Assembly (NCBI RefSeq): GCF_900095845.1
Contig: NZ_FMIX01000004.1
Span: 875,501 to 939,500 of the forward strand
Source of the DNA: Streptococcus timonensis
GTDB taxonomy: Bacteria > Bacillota > Bacilli > Lactobacillales > Streptococcaceae
DNA length: 64,000 nucleotides
Direction of reading: 5' to 3'
Made by a program: the position numbers and the translations under genes. Positions 17,917-24,820 of this stretch are shown here, in pieces. The notes under the pieces are model-generated. The model was given only the letters and a program-made list of their open reading frames with translations, ran no database searches and had not been told where the DNA came from. Within the stretch, counting starts at the first letter, position 1; the number at the start of each line of letters is the position of its first letter.

Positions 17917-18245
17917 GTCCAATCTCTCGATTGTGGCAAGTTCCTGTTACCAACAACAGTTGTACTTGTTGTTTTATCATCAGCATAAAGCTTGTCAGAC
18001 TTCTGTCTATTGCACTGCCAGTGTGCGAGCTGTAGGTTATTGATGTCTGATGGATGACCGTTCCGATTAATTGGAATGATGTGGTCAATGACTGGTGACA
18101 AAGGATGTGGATACTTCAATGACTTGTCTACTGGTAGCCCACAAATCCCACAAGTATTTCTTGTCTTAATAATAATCTTCTTGTTTTTTTCAAAGGCGAC
18201 TCGGTGAGGACCACTCCGATCTGGTCTATCTTGGGGGGTATTCAT
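17901..18245 (-). CDS. HNH endonuclease, packaging-associated
   Basis: This 114-residue protein has CGICG (zinc pair), then DHIIPINRNGHPSDINNLQLAHWQCNRQKSDK, the full HNH motif with the second CxxN-type metal/fold residues. HNH proteins beside the terminase of HK97-like phages stimulate cos cleavage. It is the first gene of the head-packaging block here. The ATG follows GGACCCTCCC-type sequence, a weak ribosome site. Confidence 0.88.
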   Translation of the reverse strand: MNTPQDRPDRSGPHRVAFEKNKKIIIKTRNTCGICGLPVDKSLKYPHPLSPVIDHIIPINRNGHPSDINNLQLAHWQCNRQKSDKLYADDKTTSTTVVGNRNLPQSRDWTKYKS

Positions 18246-18302
18246 TTAGGGAGGGTCCTTTCTTTTTAGTGGGTACGGGGTGGAATTCTATGATGTAGGA
18301 GT

Positions 18303-18342
18303 GGGTGTTTTTTTAATCTAGTAGGGGGGTGTTTTTTAATCT
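18303..18342. repeat. Direct repeat of GGGTGT-T(6-7)-AATCT
   Basis: GGGTG followed by seven T and AATCT (18303-18319) recurs with six T at 18327-18342, in the non-coding stretch upstream of HNH. Spacing is about 24 bases. It could be a protein-binding pair near the packaging region. No function is shown. Confidence 0.5.
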
Positions 18343-18433
18343 CTGGCACCCTCGTATATTTAACATATCTTATATTCTGTTAAATAAAATCAACATCCTT
18401 AAACATCACTTGTAGCAAGTGCTTACATCTATT

Positions 18434-18462
18434 TTATTAAATACTAATTTACATTTTCTCAA
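18434..18462 (-). promoter_or_regulatory. Candidate late promoter upstream of HNH
   Basis: The minus strand has TTGAGA, 17 bases, then TAATAA (weak -10). A perfect palindrome CACTTG-TAG-CAAGTG lies downstream at 18407-18421. The gap 18246-18482 holds no convincing ORF. The site could drive the head genes, but the -10 match is poor. Confidence 0.3.
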
Positions 18463-18482
18463 TGTGTTAAATAAATAGGTAT

Positions 18483-19049
18483 TTAATAGCTAAAATTCAT
18501 CATCGAATCATCCAATTCATCTTGCTTAATGCCAATGTAGTCAAGTGTGATATCTGGTGATGAATGATTAAACAACTCCATCAAAATCGCTACATTTTGA
18601 TTTCGTCTGTAATGATGATAGCCAAATGATTTTCTCATCGAGTGTGTTCCAATATTCTTCAGACCAACATGTTCAGCAGCTTGTTTTAAAATTTGATAAG
18701 CTGCAACTCTTCCGATATGAGCAATTCTAACTCCATCAGTTCTAACTTTCTTTTTGCTAGGAAAAAGATAATCATACCCTTGAAGGTTATTTTCTCTGAT
18801 GTAGTGATTTAAAGTCTTTCTTAACTCTGGATTGATGGCAAATCTCTTGACCTTCCCTGTCTTCTTCTCGACGACTTCTATTCTATCACCTGTAACTTGT
18901 TTGACCTGAAGAGGTATGATATCGCTGATGCGCATTCCAGAGTACAGACCACACATAATCAGAACGTAGTTTCGCTCATTCTTTGACTTCAAATAATCTT
19001 TCATTCGCTCAATGTCGTCAAGTTCACGAATAGGTTCTACTTTTCTCAC
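18483..19049 (-). CDS. Second, minimal tyrosine recombinase
   Basis: This 188-residue protein consists of the catalytic domain only: R40 (SGMRISD), K62/K63, H136-x-x-R139 (HSMRK), H162 and Y171. All key residues are present, but it lacks the N-terminal arm- and core-binding domains of phage integrases. Such short recombinases are found at the start of late regions of streptococcal and lactococcal phages. They may act in resolution or regulation; their role is unsettled. It is not the phage integrase, which is at 30,841. Confidence 0.88.
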   Translation of the reverse strand: MRKVEPIRELDDIERMKDYLKSKNERNYVLIMCGLYSGMRISDIIPLQVKQVTGDRIEVVEKKTGKVKRFAINPELRKTLNHYIRENNLQGYDYLFPSKKKVRTDGVRIAHIGRVAAYQILKQAAEHVGLKNIGTHSMRKSFGYHHYRRNQNVAILMELFNHSSPDITLDYIGIKQDELDDSMMNFSY

Positions 19050-19073
19050 AATATCACCTCCAAACTACAATAA

Positions 19074-19094
19074 AAGGCAGGTTGTGCCTGCCTT
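19074..19094 (-). terminator. Stem-loop before the late genes
   Basis: AAGGCAGG and CCTGCCTT pair perfectly over 8 bp around a 5-base loop, followed on the minus strand by TTTATTGT. It lies between the candidate extended -10 promoter and the recombinase gene. It may end early transcripts or act as a leader attenuator. Confidence 0.6.
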
Positions 19095-19114
19095 CATAAT
19101 TATTTCATAATATA

Positions 19115-19123
19115 ATTTTAGCA
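19115..19123 (-). promoter_or_regulatory. Extended -10 promoter (TGCTAAAAT) next to repeat array
   Basis: The minus strand reads TGCTAAAAT, an extended -10 with five of six -10 bases. No good -35 is present; instead the -35 side is occupied by six 11-bp repeats ending about 13 bases upstream. That suggests activator-dependent transcription of the late genes. Confidence 0.5.
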
Positions 19124-19135
19124 CATTAAATTATA

Positions 19136-19201
19136 TATTTACTCCGAACTTACTCCAAATTTACTCCAAGAAAACTCCAAAAAAACTCCAAGAAAACTCC
19201 A
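19136..19201. repeat. Six 11-bp iterons, candidate late-activator binding array
   Basis: Read on the minus strand the units are TGGAGTTTTCT, TGGAGTTTTTT, TGGAGTTTTCT, TGGAGTAAATT, TGGAGTAAGTT and CGGAGTAAATA, contiguous and in register at 11 bp. The conserved part is TGGAGT. The array starts four bases after the arpU-like stop and ends upstream of the extended -10 site, so one helical face carries six equal contacts. Binding by the ArpU-like protein is inferred. Confidence 0.85.
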
Positions 19202-19204
19202 TTT

Positions 19205-19630
19205 TTATTCCAAAATTTCAACCTGTTCACCATTGCGATATAATTCAGCAAATGCCATTAAGGCCCTGTCCAAAATATCGTAATAAGAACTTTCTGAAAG
19301 TGATAAATCCATTAAGATTGCTTCATCTTTCTTACAATCCCACTGAAGGTATTTTTCAAAAAGTATTCTACGATAGAGGGGATCATGTAGACCACTTACT
19401 GCTTGTTCAATCGCATCAAGTTCAAGTTCAGCATCAACTTTTCGGATGGCTAATTTCTCAACTTGGCTAACCCTGACTGAAGATTGAGACCGTGGCATAA
19501 ATGAGTAGGTTGTTGTTACCTTCTGTCCATCTATGTCATTAGCTACTCTTCTCCATCTGAGATATCCTCTCAGAATTCTTTTGGCATTTTCTTTTGTTTT
19601 TGATTCATTAATATCAGGAAAGAAAGGCAT
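19205..19630 (-). CDS. ArpU-family late transcription regulator
   Basis: This 141-residue protein has the ArpU/phage packaging-lysis regulator layout: basic N-terminus (KRILRGYLRWRR), central helices, and a C-terminal sigma-region-4-like HTH (LSLSESSYYDILDRALMAFAELY). It is the last gene of the early operon and lies directly before the iteron array and late genes. It probably switches on late transcription. Confidence 0.82.
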   Translation of the reverse strand: MPFFPDINESKTKENAKRILRGYLRWRRVANDIDGQKVTTTYSFMPRSQSSVRVSQVEKLAIRKVDAELELDAIEQAVSGLHDPLYRRILFEKYLQWDCKKDEAILMDLSLSESSYYDILDRALMAFAELYRNGEQVEILE

Positions 19631-19679
19631 CGTTCACCTCTTTTCTATGCCATGTAATACTTCTAAGCCTATTGAATTT

Positions 19680-19844
19680 TTAAATAACTTTTCCATCAAA
19701 GACTAATGTAATAGTCCCTGTACCATCTCTATGTTTAGAGACCAAAGCACGACAATCTGATCCAAACTCAATTCCTTCAATCGTGATACTACGCTTTGTT
19801 TTATTAACATTGACGATAGAGCCATTTGCTGTCTTAATTCTCAT
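19680..19844 (-). CDS. Small phage protein, 54 residues
   Basis: The frame begins MRIKTANGSIVNVNKTKRS and ends TITLVFDGKVI. It is β-rich, and its ATG lies seven bases after GGAG and overlaps the upstream MazG-like gene by 11 bases. The ribosome site and coupling support a real gene. No function is recognised. Confidence 0.7.
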   Translation of the reverse strand: MRIKTANGSIVNVNKTKRSITIEGIEFGSDCRALVSKHRDGTGTITLVFDGKVI

Positions 19845-20538
19845 GCTTCTGCTCCTCAATCAACCAATCAAGGTTCTTTCTAGCTTTCTTCAAATCTTCA
19901 ATACCGTTCTTCTTTTGGAAACGTAGTAGATACTTGATTGCATTTCCCCAACACCATGCAGCCTTACCAATTAAGTTACCAATAAAATTATCAATTACTT
20001 CAATACTTTCAAGACCTTTTGAGCCTTGATAATGGCTTGGCTTGTTTACATTATCAATCACAAGGTAATCCTCATCTTTTACGAATGAACCATCAATCCA
20101 GCGACCTTTACGGTCTTTAATTTCCTGGTATGCCATTTCAAAACATTCATCAAAGTCATATACAAGATTTTTTAGATAACCAATGCATCGTACCAGATTG
20201 TGTCTGCACATTTCCTTACTTGCAAGATTCTGAGATAACTGAAATTCACTGATATTAGCATTCATTAAGTTGAAACAATCAAGTACGTCTTTTTTACTGA
20301 TATTCTCAGACTCTTTAAAAATCTGATTCACATCTTCCTTAATTAATAAGGCCAGACCAACAATAACGACTGCACAATCTCCAATGCTGTCCTTCATGAG
20401 CTGTTCGTTTTTTTTGAGATAGCCAGCGCATAACTCTCCAAATTCTTCACTGAGCTTTAAAGACTGCTTGTCTAATCGTCCACCGTTTTCAAGGTCACGA
20501 TCAATAAACCATTGCTTTACGTTTTCTAGTGTGTTCAT
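19834..20538 (-). CDS. MazG-like NTP pyrophosphohydrolase fused to DUF3310
   Basis: This 234-residue protein has an N-terminal half that resembles the MazG-like all-α nucleotide pyrophosphohydrolase fold (KLSEEFGELCAGYLKK, then DSIGDCAVVIVGLALL), with the acidic EEFGE and D...D metal ligands. The C-terminal half (from about residue 160, NKPSHYQGSKGLESIEVID to AIKYLLRFQKKNGIEDLKKARKNLDWLI) is DUF3310, typical of phage nucleotide-metabolism genes. It may clean or reshape nucleotide pools, including stringent-response signals. Confidence 0.85.
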   Translation of the reverse strand: MNTLENVKQWFIDRDLENGGRLDKQSLKLSEEFGELCAGYLKKNEQLMKDSIGDCAVVIVGLALLIKEDVNQIFKESENISKKDVLDCFNLMNANISEFQLSQNLASKEMCRHNLVRCIGYLKNLVYDFDECFEMAYQEIKDRKGRWIDGSFVKDEDYLVIDNVNKPSHYQGSKGLESIEVIDNFIGNLIGKAAWCWGNAIKYLLRFQKKNGIEDLKKARKNLDWLIEEQKHEN

Positions 20539-20762
20539 AATTCAATATCATCTCCTATTTCAATGTTTTTATATTTTTCTTCACGCACCACGAACACATT
20601 CCCATTTACCGTGATAGTGAATAGTCTTCCGATTTTTCGTTTTTCTTCAACCTTGCCAGTAATCTGATATTTACTATCAGCATGATAGACTAGCAAGGGT
20701 TTCTGTTGCATGAATAACAAGCAAGTTGATAATAGGCAATATCCGATTAAGAAGCGTTTCAT
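20535..20762 (-). CDS. DUF1372-like small secreted or membrane-anchored protein
   Basis: This 75-residue protein has an N-terminal hydrophobic segment (FLIGYCLLSTCLLF) and a β-rich tail with KYQITGKVEEKRKI...VFVVREEKYKNIEIGDDI, matching the DUF1372 family of streptococcal phages as I recall it. It overlaps the next gene by four bases. Function unknown. Confidence 0.7.
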   Translation of the reverse strand: MKRFLIGYCLLSTCLLFMQQKPLLVYHADSKYQITGKVEEKRKIGRLFTITVNGNVFVVREEKYKNIEIGDDIEL

Positions 20763-20781
20763 TCTATAACCTCCTGTTTTT

Positions 20782-21021
20782 TTATCTTTTAGATTTCCTT
20801 TTGCCGATTAGTTCAATTAAACTCCCTAAAAGAAAGACCAACACTCCAAAAATGAAAGAATGTGCTAACAAAAAAATTGGTGTTAAATAAGGTTTGATTG
20901 GGAAAATTGAAAATATCCATGTAAAATACCATTCAATAAGCCAGCAAAAAGTAAGGAAAACGAATGCAACTGTTGATAACATCAATGTTACTGCTCCGAT
21001 ACTTTTTATAAAGTCACTCAT
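20782..21021 (-). CDS. Small two-helix membrane protein
   Basis: This 79-residue protein has two clear hydrophobic helices (about 8-32 and 45-72) and a basic end (GKRKSKR). It overlaps the YopX-like gene by eight bases. No family is recognised. It could act in exclusion or merely be an early phage membrane protein. Confidence 0.6.
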   Translation of the reverse strand: MSDFIKSIGAVTLMLSTVAFVFLTFCWLIEWYFTWIFSIFPIKPYLTPIFLLAHSFIFGVLVFLLGSLIELIGKRKSKR

Positions 21022-21403
21022 CTTTTACCTCCAAAAGCTCTGGGTTTTCGTAGATGTTGCCAATGATTTCAAAGTGATAACAAGCTAGAAATAGTGGGTC
21101 CCATTCTGAAACCCTTTCTTGCAGTCCATCTACAAATCTGTAAATAAAACTTGCGTAAGAACCGTGCCATTTGACAACTGCTTCTCTGCCTTTGTAATCA
21201 ACTATATCCCCATCAAAGATTTCCTTGCCGTTCTTATCTTTAAGCCCTGTTGACTGCATGAGTACTAAATCTTCTGCTGAAACCATGTAAGTAATTCCAT
21301 CCCCAATACAATATAACTCATCCTCTAGCCAACTGATGTGGTCAATTTCATTATCCATTTTCTGTTCTTTCTTCAACCACGCTCTAAATTTTGGTATCAT
21401 CAC
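21014..21403 (-). CDS. YopX family protein
   Basis: This 129-residue protein has the YopX pattern: IPKFRAWLKKEQKM at the start, then LMQSTGLKDKNGKEIFDGDIVDY and the ending HFEIIGNIYENPELL. YopX proteins are common early phage proteins of unknown biochemical role. It overlaps both neighbours. Confidence 0.9.
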   Translation of the reverse strand: MMIPKFRAWLKKEQKMDNEIDHISWLEDELYCIGDGITYMVSAEDLVLMQSTGLKDKNGKEIFDGDIVDYKGREAVVKWHGSYASFIYRFVDGLQERVSEWDPLFLACYHFEIIGNIYENPELLEVKDE

Positions 21404-21909
21404 TCCACCTCCTCGACTTCGAACAATGGACTGTTAAACACTTCACCAAAGCCCGCATCTTCTAACTCTTTTCGGGTGTGTTTTGTTTTATAAAGTGAGT
21501 TTTCTTCCTGACTTGAGAAAAGCCATTCTTTCAAATGTTTTTCGCAGTTCAAAGTTTCGTGATTTCCACAAATCCCTTTCAACTTCACAATATACTTCGG
21601 TTCTAACTCGACCTTGTATCCGTCAAGCCAAGCTCGAGCGATTAAATCAAATCGTTTTTCCGATTCAATCCATTTAATCATTTCAATATTTTTGTATTTG
21701 TATTTGAAAAATTCCACAACATTTTTACAAGATTGTTTTGATTCCTCAATCCAATCCGCCACAAACTGCGGAATTGTGACTTTTTCGGGTTCGTCTAACT
21801 GACTGATTAACCCCAAAACAACTTTCTTGTCAACATACGGTCTAAAGCTAGTAATACTAGTGTGACTTGGTAAACTTTCAATTTTATCAATCAATTCTTG
21901 CTTATTCAT
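21400..21909 (-). CDS. DUF1642-like phage protein
   Basis: This 169-residue protein has VTIPQFVADWIEESK, then IARAWLDGYKVELEPKYIVKL, and ends FGEVFNSPLFEVEEVE, as in DUF1642 proteins of lactococcal and streptococcal phages. Its function is unknown. The start overlaps the tail of the frame-shifted upstream gene. Confidence 0.82.
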   Translation of the reverse strand: MNKQELIDKIESLPSHTSITSFRPYVDKKVVLGLISQLDEPEKVTIPQFVADWIEESKQSCKNVVEFFKYKYKNIEMIKWIESEKRFDLIARAWLDGYKVELEPKYIVKLKGICGNHETLNCEKHLKEWLFSSQEENSLYKTKHTRKELEDAGFGEVFNSPLFEVEEVE

Positions 21910-22094
21910 TCTTTAACTCCTTGATTTTACTTTCGTATTCCTTCACTCGTTTTTTTCCAGTATCCACGTTCTTCTGCCCGTGAATGTGCAAGTGATTTAA
22001 CACATGGTTCAGTTAATTCTGATATGTGTGCTTCTGCTTTCTCAATCTCTCGCTCATAGCCTTCAATTAGCTGCTTCTTTAAGTCATCATTCAT
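21902..22094 (-). pseudogene. Small phage gene with a frameshift in an A7 run
   Basis: From the ATG at 22094 (behind AGGTGA) the frame gives 55 residues to a TAA at 21927. At 21956-21950 there are seven A. Dropping one A restores a 63-residue product whose end, WKKRVKEYESKIKELKNE, is a regular charged helix and whose stop overlaps the next start, as is usual here. The shift may be real, a polymerase slippage site, or a sequencing error. Confidence 0.65.
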
Positions 22095-22103
22095 ATAAAT
22101 CAC

Positions 22104-22520
22104 CTAAAATGGCATATCATCATCTGAAATATCCAAAGGATTTGTAGCTCCGAAACTTGCTGGCATCTGATCTTCAATATTTGACTGATTTGCAGAGTTA
22201 TCACGTTTTTCTAGTAATTGGAATGTATCAGCTACGACTTCTGTTACATAGACACGTTGCCCTTGTTGATTATCATAACTACGAGTTTGGATACGGCCAG
22301 TAATTCCTACAAGATTTCCTTTTTTACACCAGTTTGCGAAATTTTCAGCCTGTTGGCGCCAAATCATGCAATTAATAAAATCAGCTTCACGATCACCTGC
22401 TTGATTCTTAAAATTACGATTGACTGCCAGGTTGAATGTCGTAATTGCAATATTTGATGGTGTATATCTTAATTCAGGGTCACGAGTCAATCGACCTACC
22501 AAAACAACATTATTGATCAT
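22104..22520 (-). CDS. ssb: Phage single-stranded DNA-binding protein
   Basis: This 138-residue protein starts at the ATG at 22520 behind AAAGGAAAAG; an extended frame to 22544 has no site. The OB-fold features are [31 protein letters not shown] and [22 protein letters not shown]. The acidic C-terminal tip DISDDDMPF recruits replication and repair partners. It lies among the replication genes. Confidence 0.96.
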   Translation of the reverse strand: MINNVVLVGRLTRDPELRYTPSNIAITTFNLAVNRNFKNQAGDREADFINCMIWRQQAENFANWCKKGNLVGITGRIQTRSYDNQQGQRVYVTEVVADTFQLLEKRDNSANQSNIEDQMPASFGATNPLDISDDDMPF

Positions 22521-22614
22521 CTTTCTTTTCCTTTCTTGCTGCACGTTCCCCGACTAAGTAGCCGATAAATAGCCACAGAATAGCCATTCCAAATTCTTTA
22601 ATAAGTTCAATCAT
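22510..22614 (-). CDS. 34-residue single-helix membrane protein
   Basis: The frame reads [20 protein letters not shown] followed by [14 protein letters not shown]. It has one hydrophobic helix and a basic tail. A strong AGGAGGAAAAT precedes the ATG, and the end overlaps the ssb start. No family is recognised. Confidence 0.65.
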   Translation of the reverse strand: MIELIKEFGMAILWLFIGYLVGERAARKEKKDDQ

Positions 22615-22615
22615 T

Positions 22616-22834
22616 TTATTTTCCTCCTGAAAAAGTTGCTAAATAGTAGCAATCCCTTGCGCCATAATCAAATCTAACGCTGTCCTTTTTGATATGTTTT
22701 ACAAAATGTGGTTTAGTTATCCCAGAATGTGCCCATTGATGGTCCATCATGTCTTCAATGAGGTCATCAACATTGTTGTATTCTCCAAGAAATAACCTTC
22801 GATGTCCATTGAAGACAAAATAGAGCTTTAACAT
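22616..22834 (-). CDS. Hypothetical phage protein, 72 residues
   Basis: It begins MLKLYFVFNGHRRLFLGEYN and ends CYYLATFSGGK. It shares one base with the upstream stop. I see no known motif; it is probably a small α/β cytoplasmic protein of the early operon. Confidence 0.6.
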   Translation of the reverse strand: MLKLYFVFNGHRRLFLGEYNNVDDLIEDMMDHQWAHSGITKPHFVKHIKKDSVRFDYGARDCYYLATFSGGK

Positions 22835-23031
22835 TATGGCACCTCTACTGGATAGAAATTTCCAAAAGAACTTCTTAGAGCTCTTCCTACTTGAATAGCT
22901 GCACCACGAGAAGCAAACCTTAATGCTTTGTTTTCATCTGAAAAGGAAATATCTATACCAGTAACTGCCACATCAACAGATTTCAAGAAAGGTTTGTCTT
23001 CTTTTGTTCCATGTTTTAAAATGAACATCAT
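22834..23031 (-). CDS. Hypothetical phage protein, 65 residues
   Basis: It begins MMFILKHGTKEDKPFLKSVD and includes FASRGAAIQVGRALR. It overlaps the replisome organizer stop by four bases and the next start by one. No family is recognised. Confidence 0.6.
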   Translation of the reverse strand: MMFILKHGTKEDKPFLKSVDVAVTGIDISFSDENKALRFASRGAAIQVGRALRSSFGNFYPVEVP

Positions 23032-23957
23032 TTATCTCCTTTCTTCAATCTTTCTAACATTTCTTTTTTCTTTTTTTCTAATTCCTTTTTGGTCTCTTCA
23101 CTTGTTGTATTTACATAATCTGGATTAGACCATTCAGGAACATTAGATTTCTTGTTTGATTGATTGATGGAACCTTTATTTTTATTCTCTTTGAAATTTC
23201 TCTCACGTTCATCGACTGCTGCAACCGTTAAAATCCCATCATTTTTCCAATTAGTCAAGATAGCCTTGATGTAACTAAAGTTTCTTTTACCATTATCAGC
23301 AGCAAGTCCTATTGCTTTCAGGACAACTTCTGTTTCCATATTATCTAGCTCGATGAATTCCTTTATGATTGCAAATTGAGTTCCATCTAATGGTGCGATA
23401 CGAGATTGATATTCTTCGACAATAATTTGAATTTGATTTTCACTATTATGATGATTATTTATATTCTTATCTTTATCTAATTCTTTATCTTTATCTTTAT
23501 CTCTATCTTCTTCTGTTGCGTTACTTTCCGTTACTGTAACGTTACATGTAACGTTACCACTAAGAGCAAGATTTTTCTGTTTTTCTCGGTGTCGAGCTAC
23601 TCGGTTTCTTGTTTGCTCTTTTATTTTTTCCATCCCATCAATATTTTGATGCTTCTCCCAATTTGGCAAAGCGATAATACCATCAATGATTTCAACCATT
23701 CCGAATTGCTCAAAAATTCCAATGGCCATTCTTACAGTATTTAATGGTCTTCTGAAGATAGTAGCAAGCATTTCATCAGTATAATGAACCTTGTCTGACA
23801 TCATCAGTAGTCCATTTCGATTGTGTTTGCCAGCTAACGCTAAGATTTTAAACCAAATTACCAAAATAGCATCATGATCAGGAAGTGCATCGATGAGACA
23901 AATCTTTTCATCATCGAAAATATCTGTCGTAATCTTAATCCATTTAATTTCAGACAT
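23028..23957 (-). CDS. Phage replisome organizer (initiator), DnaD-like C-terminus
   Basis: This 309-residue protein has an N-terminal region of about 115 residues that is the Phage_rep_org_N winged-helix domain: WIKITTDIFDDEKICLIDALPDHDAILVIWFKIL, then RPLNTVRMAIGIFEQFGMVEI and LPNWEKHQN. A low-complexity linker rich in DKDK and NN (about 140-175) follows. A DnaD/DnaB_2-like helical domain comes next (about 175-240), with a basic end. It binds the origin and loads helicase. The linker-coding DNA holds symmetrical repeats that are the likely origin. Confidence 0.9.
   Translation of the reverse strand: MSEIKWIKITTDIFDDEKICLIDALPDHDAILVIWFKILALAGKHNRNGLLMMSDKVHYTDEMLATIFRRPLNTVRMAIGIFEQFGMVEIIDGIIALPNWEKHQNIDGMEKIKEQTRNRVARHREKQKNLALSGNVTCNVTVTESNATEEDRDKDKDKELDKDKNINNHHNSENQIQIIVEEYQSRIAPLDGTQFAIIKEFIELDNMETEVVLKAIGLAADNGKRNFSYIKAILTNWKNDGILTVAAVDERERNFKENKNKGSINQSNKKSNVPEWSNPDYVNTTSEETKKELEKKKKEMLERLKKGDK
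23515..23558. other. Candidate phage replication origin with CGTTAC iterons
   Basis: CGTTAC starts at 23519, 23529, 23540 and 23552. The last two belong to palindromes GTAACGTTAC (23536-23545 and 23548-23557) separated by AT, so together they form one larger perfect palindrome. They lie inside the replisome organizer gene, beside a T/A-biased run of repeated TTTATC (23464-23505) suitable for unwinding. Phage initiators often bind an origin inside their own gene. Confidence 0.65.
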
Positions 23958-23959
23958 AG

Positions 23960-24037
23960 CTATCCTCTCAATGTTTTTCTAAGTCGATGTTCATAACAGC
24001 AGCAAGATTTTTCTGTTCGGATACGACTTACACTCAT
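23960..24037 (-). CDS. Possible 25-residue peptide
   Basis: The frame runs from ATG 24037 (MSVSRIRTEKSCCCYEHRL, then RKTLRG) behind AAGGAT. It contains three consecutive Cys and fills the only gap in this part of the operon. It may be a peptide gene or chance. Confidence 0.3.
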   Translation of the reverse strand: MSVSRIRTEKSCCCYEHRLRKTLRG

Positions 24038-24047
24038 ATTTTTATCC

Positions 24048-24239
24048 TTATTTCAATCCTACTGGTGGATCTACATCATATGTAAATTGTTTATCTGAGT
24101 TTCTTAGATTCATACGAGCGATGTTGTTCGCAATTAGTTGTTGGTTTTCCTTTTTAGCTTTAGCATGACTATCCATTTCATTTACTAGCACCCAAAGGCA
24201 TACGAGTGCGATTGTTATTAAATATAGGTATTCTAGCAT
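24048..24239 (-). CDS. Small membrane protein, 63 residues
   Basis: It has an N-terminal hydrophobic helix (LEYLYLITIALVCLWVLV) and a hydrophilic cytoplasmic tail (SHAKAKKENQQLIANNIARM). It overlaps the upstream gene by seven bases. No family is recognised. Confidence 0.6.
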   Translation of the reverse strand: MLEYLYLITIALVCLWVLVNEMDSHAKAKKENQQLIANNIARMNLRNSDKQFTYDVDPPVGLK

Positions 24240-24430
24240 TTTGTTTTCTCCTTCTCTTCGTAGATTGATACCCTTTTTTCAAGATCTGCAATACGCTGAA
24301 TTGCATCCTGGTATTTCATTTGTAGTTCAATCAATTTTTGATTAATTTCCAGAGCGACTTTCTTCCAATCGAGGTTTACTTCCTCGATAATTCCTGAAAA
24401 ATATAATTTTATTCTGTTTAATAGGTTCAT
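24233..24430 (-). CDS. Small coiled-coil protein, 65 residues
   Basis: It begins MNLLNRIKLYFSGIIEEVNL, and residues 26-60 form a heptad-like helix (INQKLIELQMKYQDAIQRI, ADLEKRVSIYEEKEK). No family is recognised. It lies one base after the DUF771-like gene. Confidence 0.6.
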   Translation of the reverse strand: MNLLNRIKLYFSGIIEEVNLDWKKVALEINQKLIELQMKYQDAIQRIADLEKRVSIYEEKEKTKC

Positions 24431-24431
24431 G

Positions 24432-24743
24432 TTAAAACTCCAATTGTTTTTCTTTTTTAAGATTTTCTAGCATTTCTGCCAGAGTTTCTTTTTTGGTTCG
24501 GTAACGATTTCTAGTTTTCCATTTAACGAATAATCGAAAACCTTCATAATTGATAAACACTAACTTATGAGTTGGATTGTCAATAAATTGTTTGAAGTCT
24601 GGATGATTTCTCATCTCAGTAGCCCAGACTTTAGCAGTTCCAACTGTAAGACCTTCCCACATCTGACAAAGATGTGTATAATCACCATGAGTTGCTTTTT
24701 CGTTAATTCCTACTGGTTTATAAGTAATTTCTGCTTTAGGCAT
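24432..24743 (-). CDS. DUF771-like phage protein
   Basis: This 103-residue protein includes LTVGTAKVWATEMRNHPDF and NPTHKLVFINYEGFRLFVKWK with RNRYRTKK, as in DUF771/excisionase-like proteins of early phage regions. It may be a small DNA-binding protein. Family call is from motif memory. Confidence 0.72.
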   Translation of the reverse strand: MPKAEITYKPVGINEKATHGDYTHLCQMWEGLTVGTAKVWATEMRNHPDFKQFIDNPTHKLVFINYEGFRLFVKWKTRNRYRTKKETLAEMLENLKKEKQLEF

Positions 24744-24762
24744 GGATTTCCCTCTCTTTCTG

Positions 24763-24817
24763 TGATATAATTTTCTTGAATAATTTTCTAAGTGCCTGAT
24801 TGCAGTCAGGTGCTTTT
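24763..24817 (+). ncRNA. Candidate tiny plus-strand transcript (promoter plus terminator)
   Basis: The plus strand has TGATATAAT (extended -10, 24763-24771). About 14 bases after the predicted start, AAGTGCCTGA and TCAGGTGCTT form a stem with six U following (24792-24817). The stem pairs better as plus-strand RNA than as minus. This could make an RNA of about 40 bases antisense to the leader of the DUF771-like gene. No coding function is seen. Confidence 0.25.
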
Positions 24818-24820
24818 TTG

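Noticed and set aside
17864..18088. 74-codon minus-strand ORF overlapping the HNH gene
   Set aside because: It reads the tandem repeat (NLNKIK twice) in another frame, and HNH has a complete motif.
18246..18482. Possible small terminase gene upstream of HNH
   Set aside because: No frame of adequate length with a start signal is present; the stretch is AT-rich with repeats.
19136..19201. Short regularly spaced repeats as a CRISPR array
   Set aside because: The 11-bp units are contiguous with no spacers and lie in a promoter region, so they are iterons.
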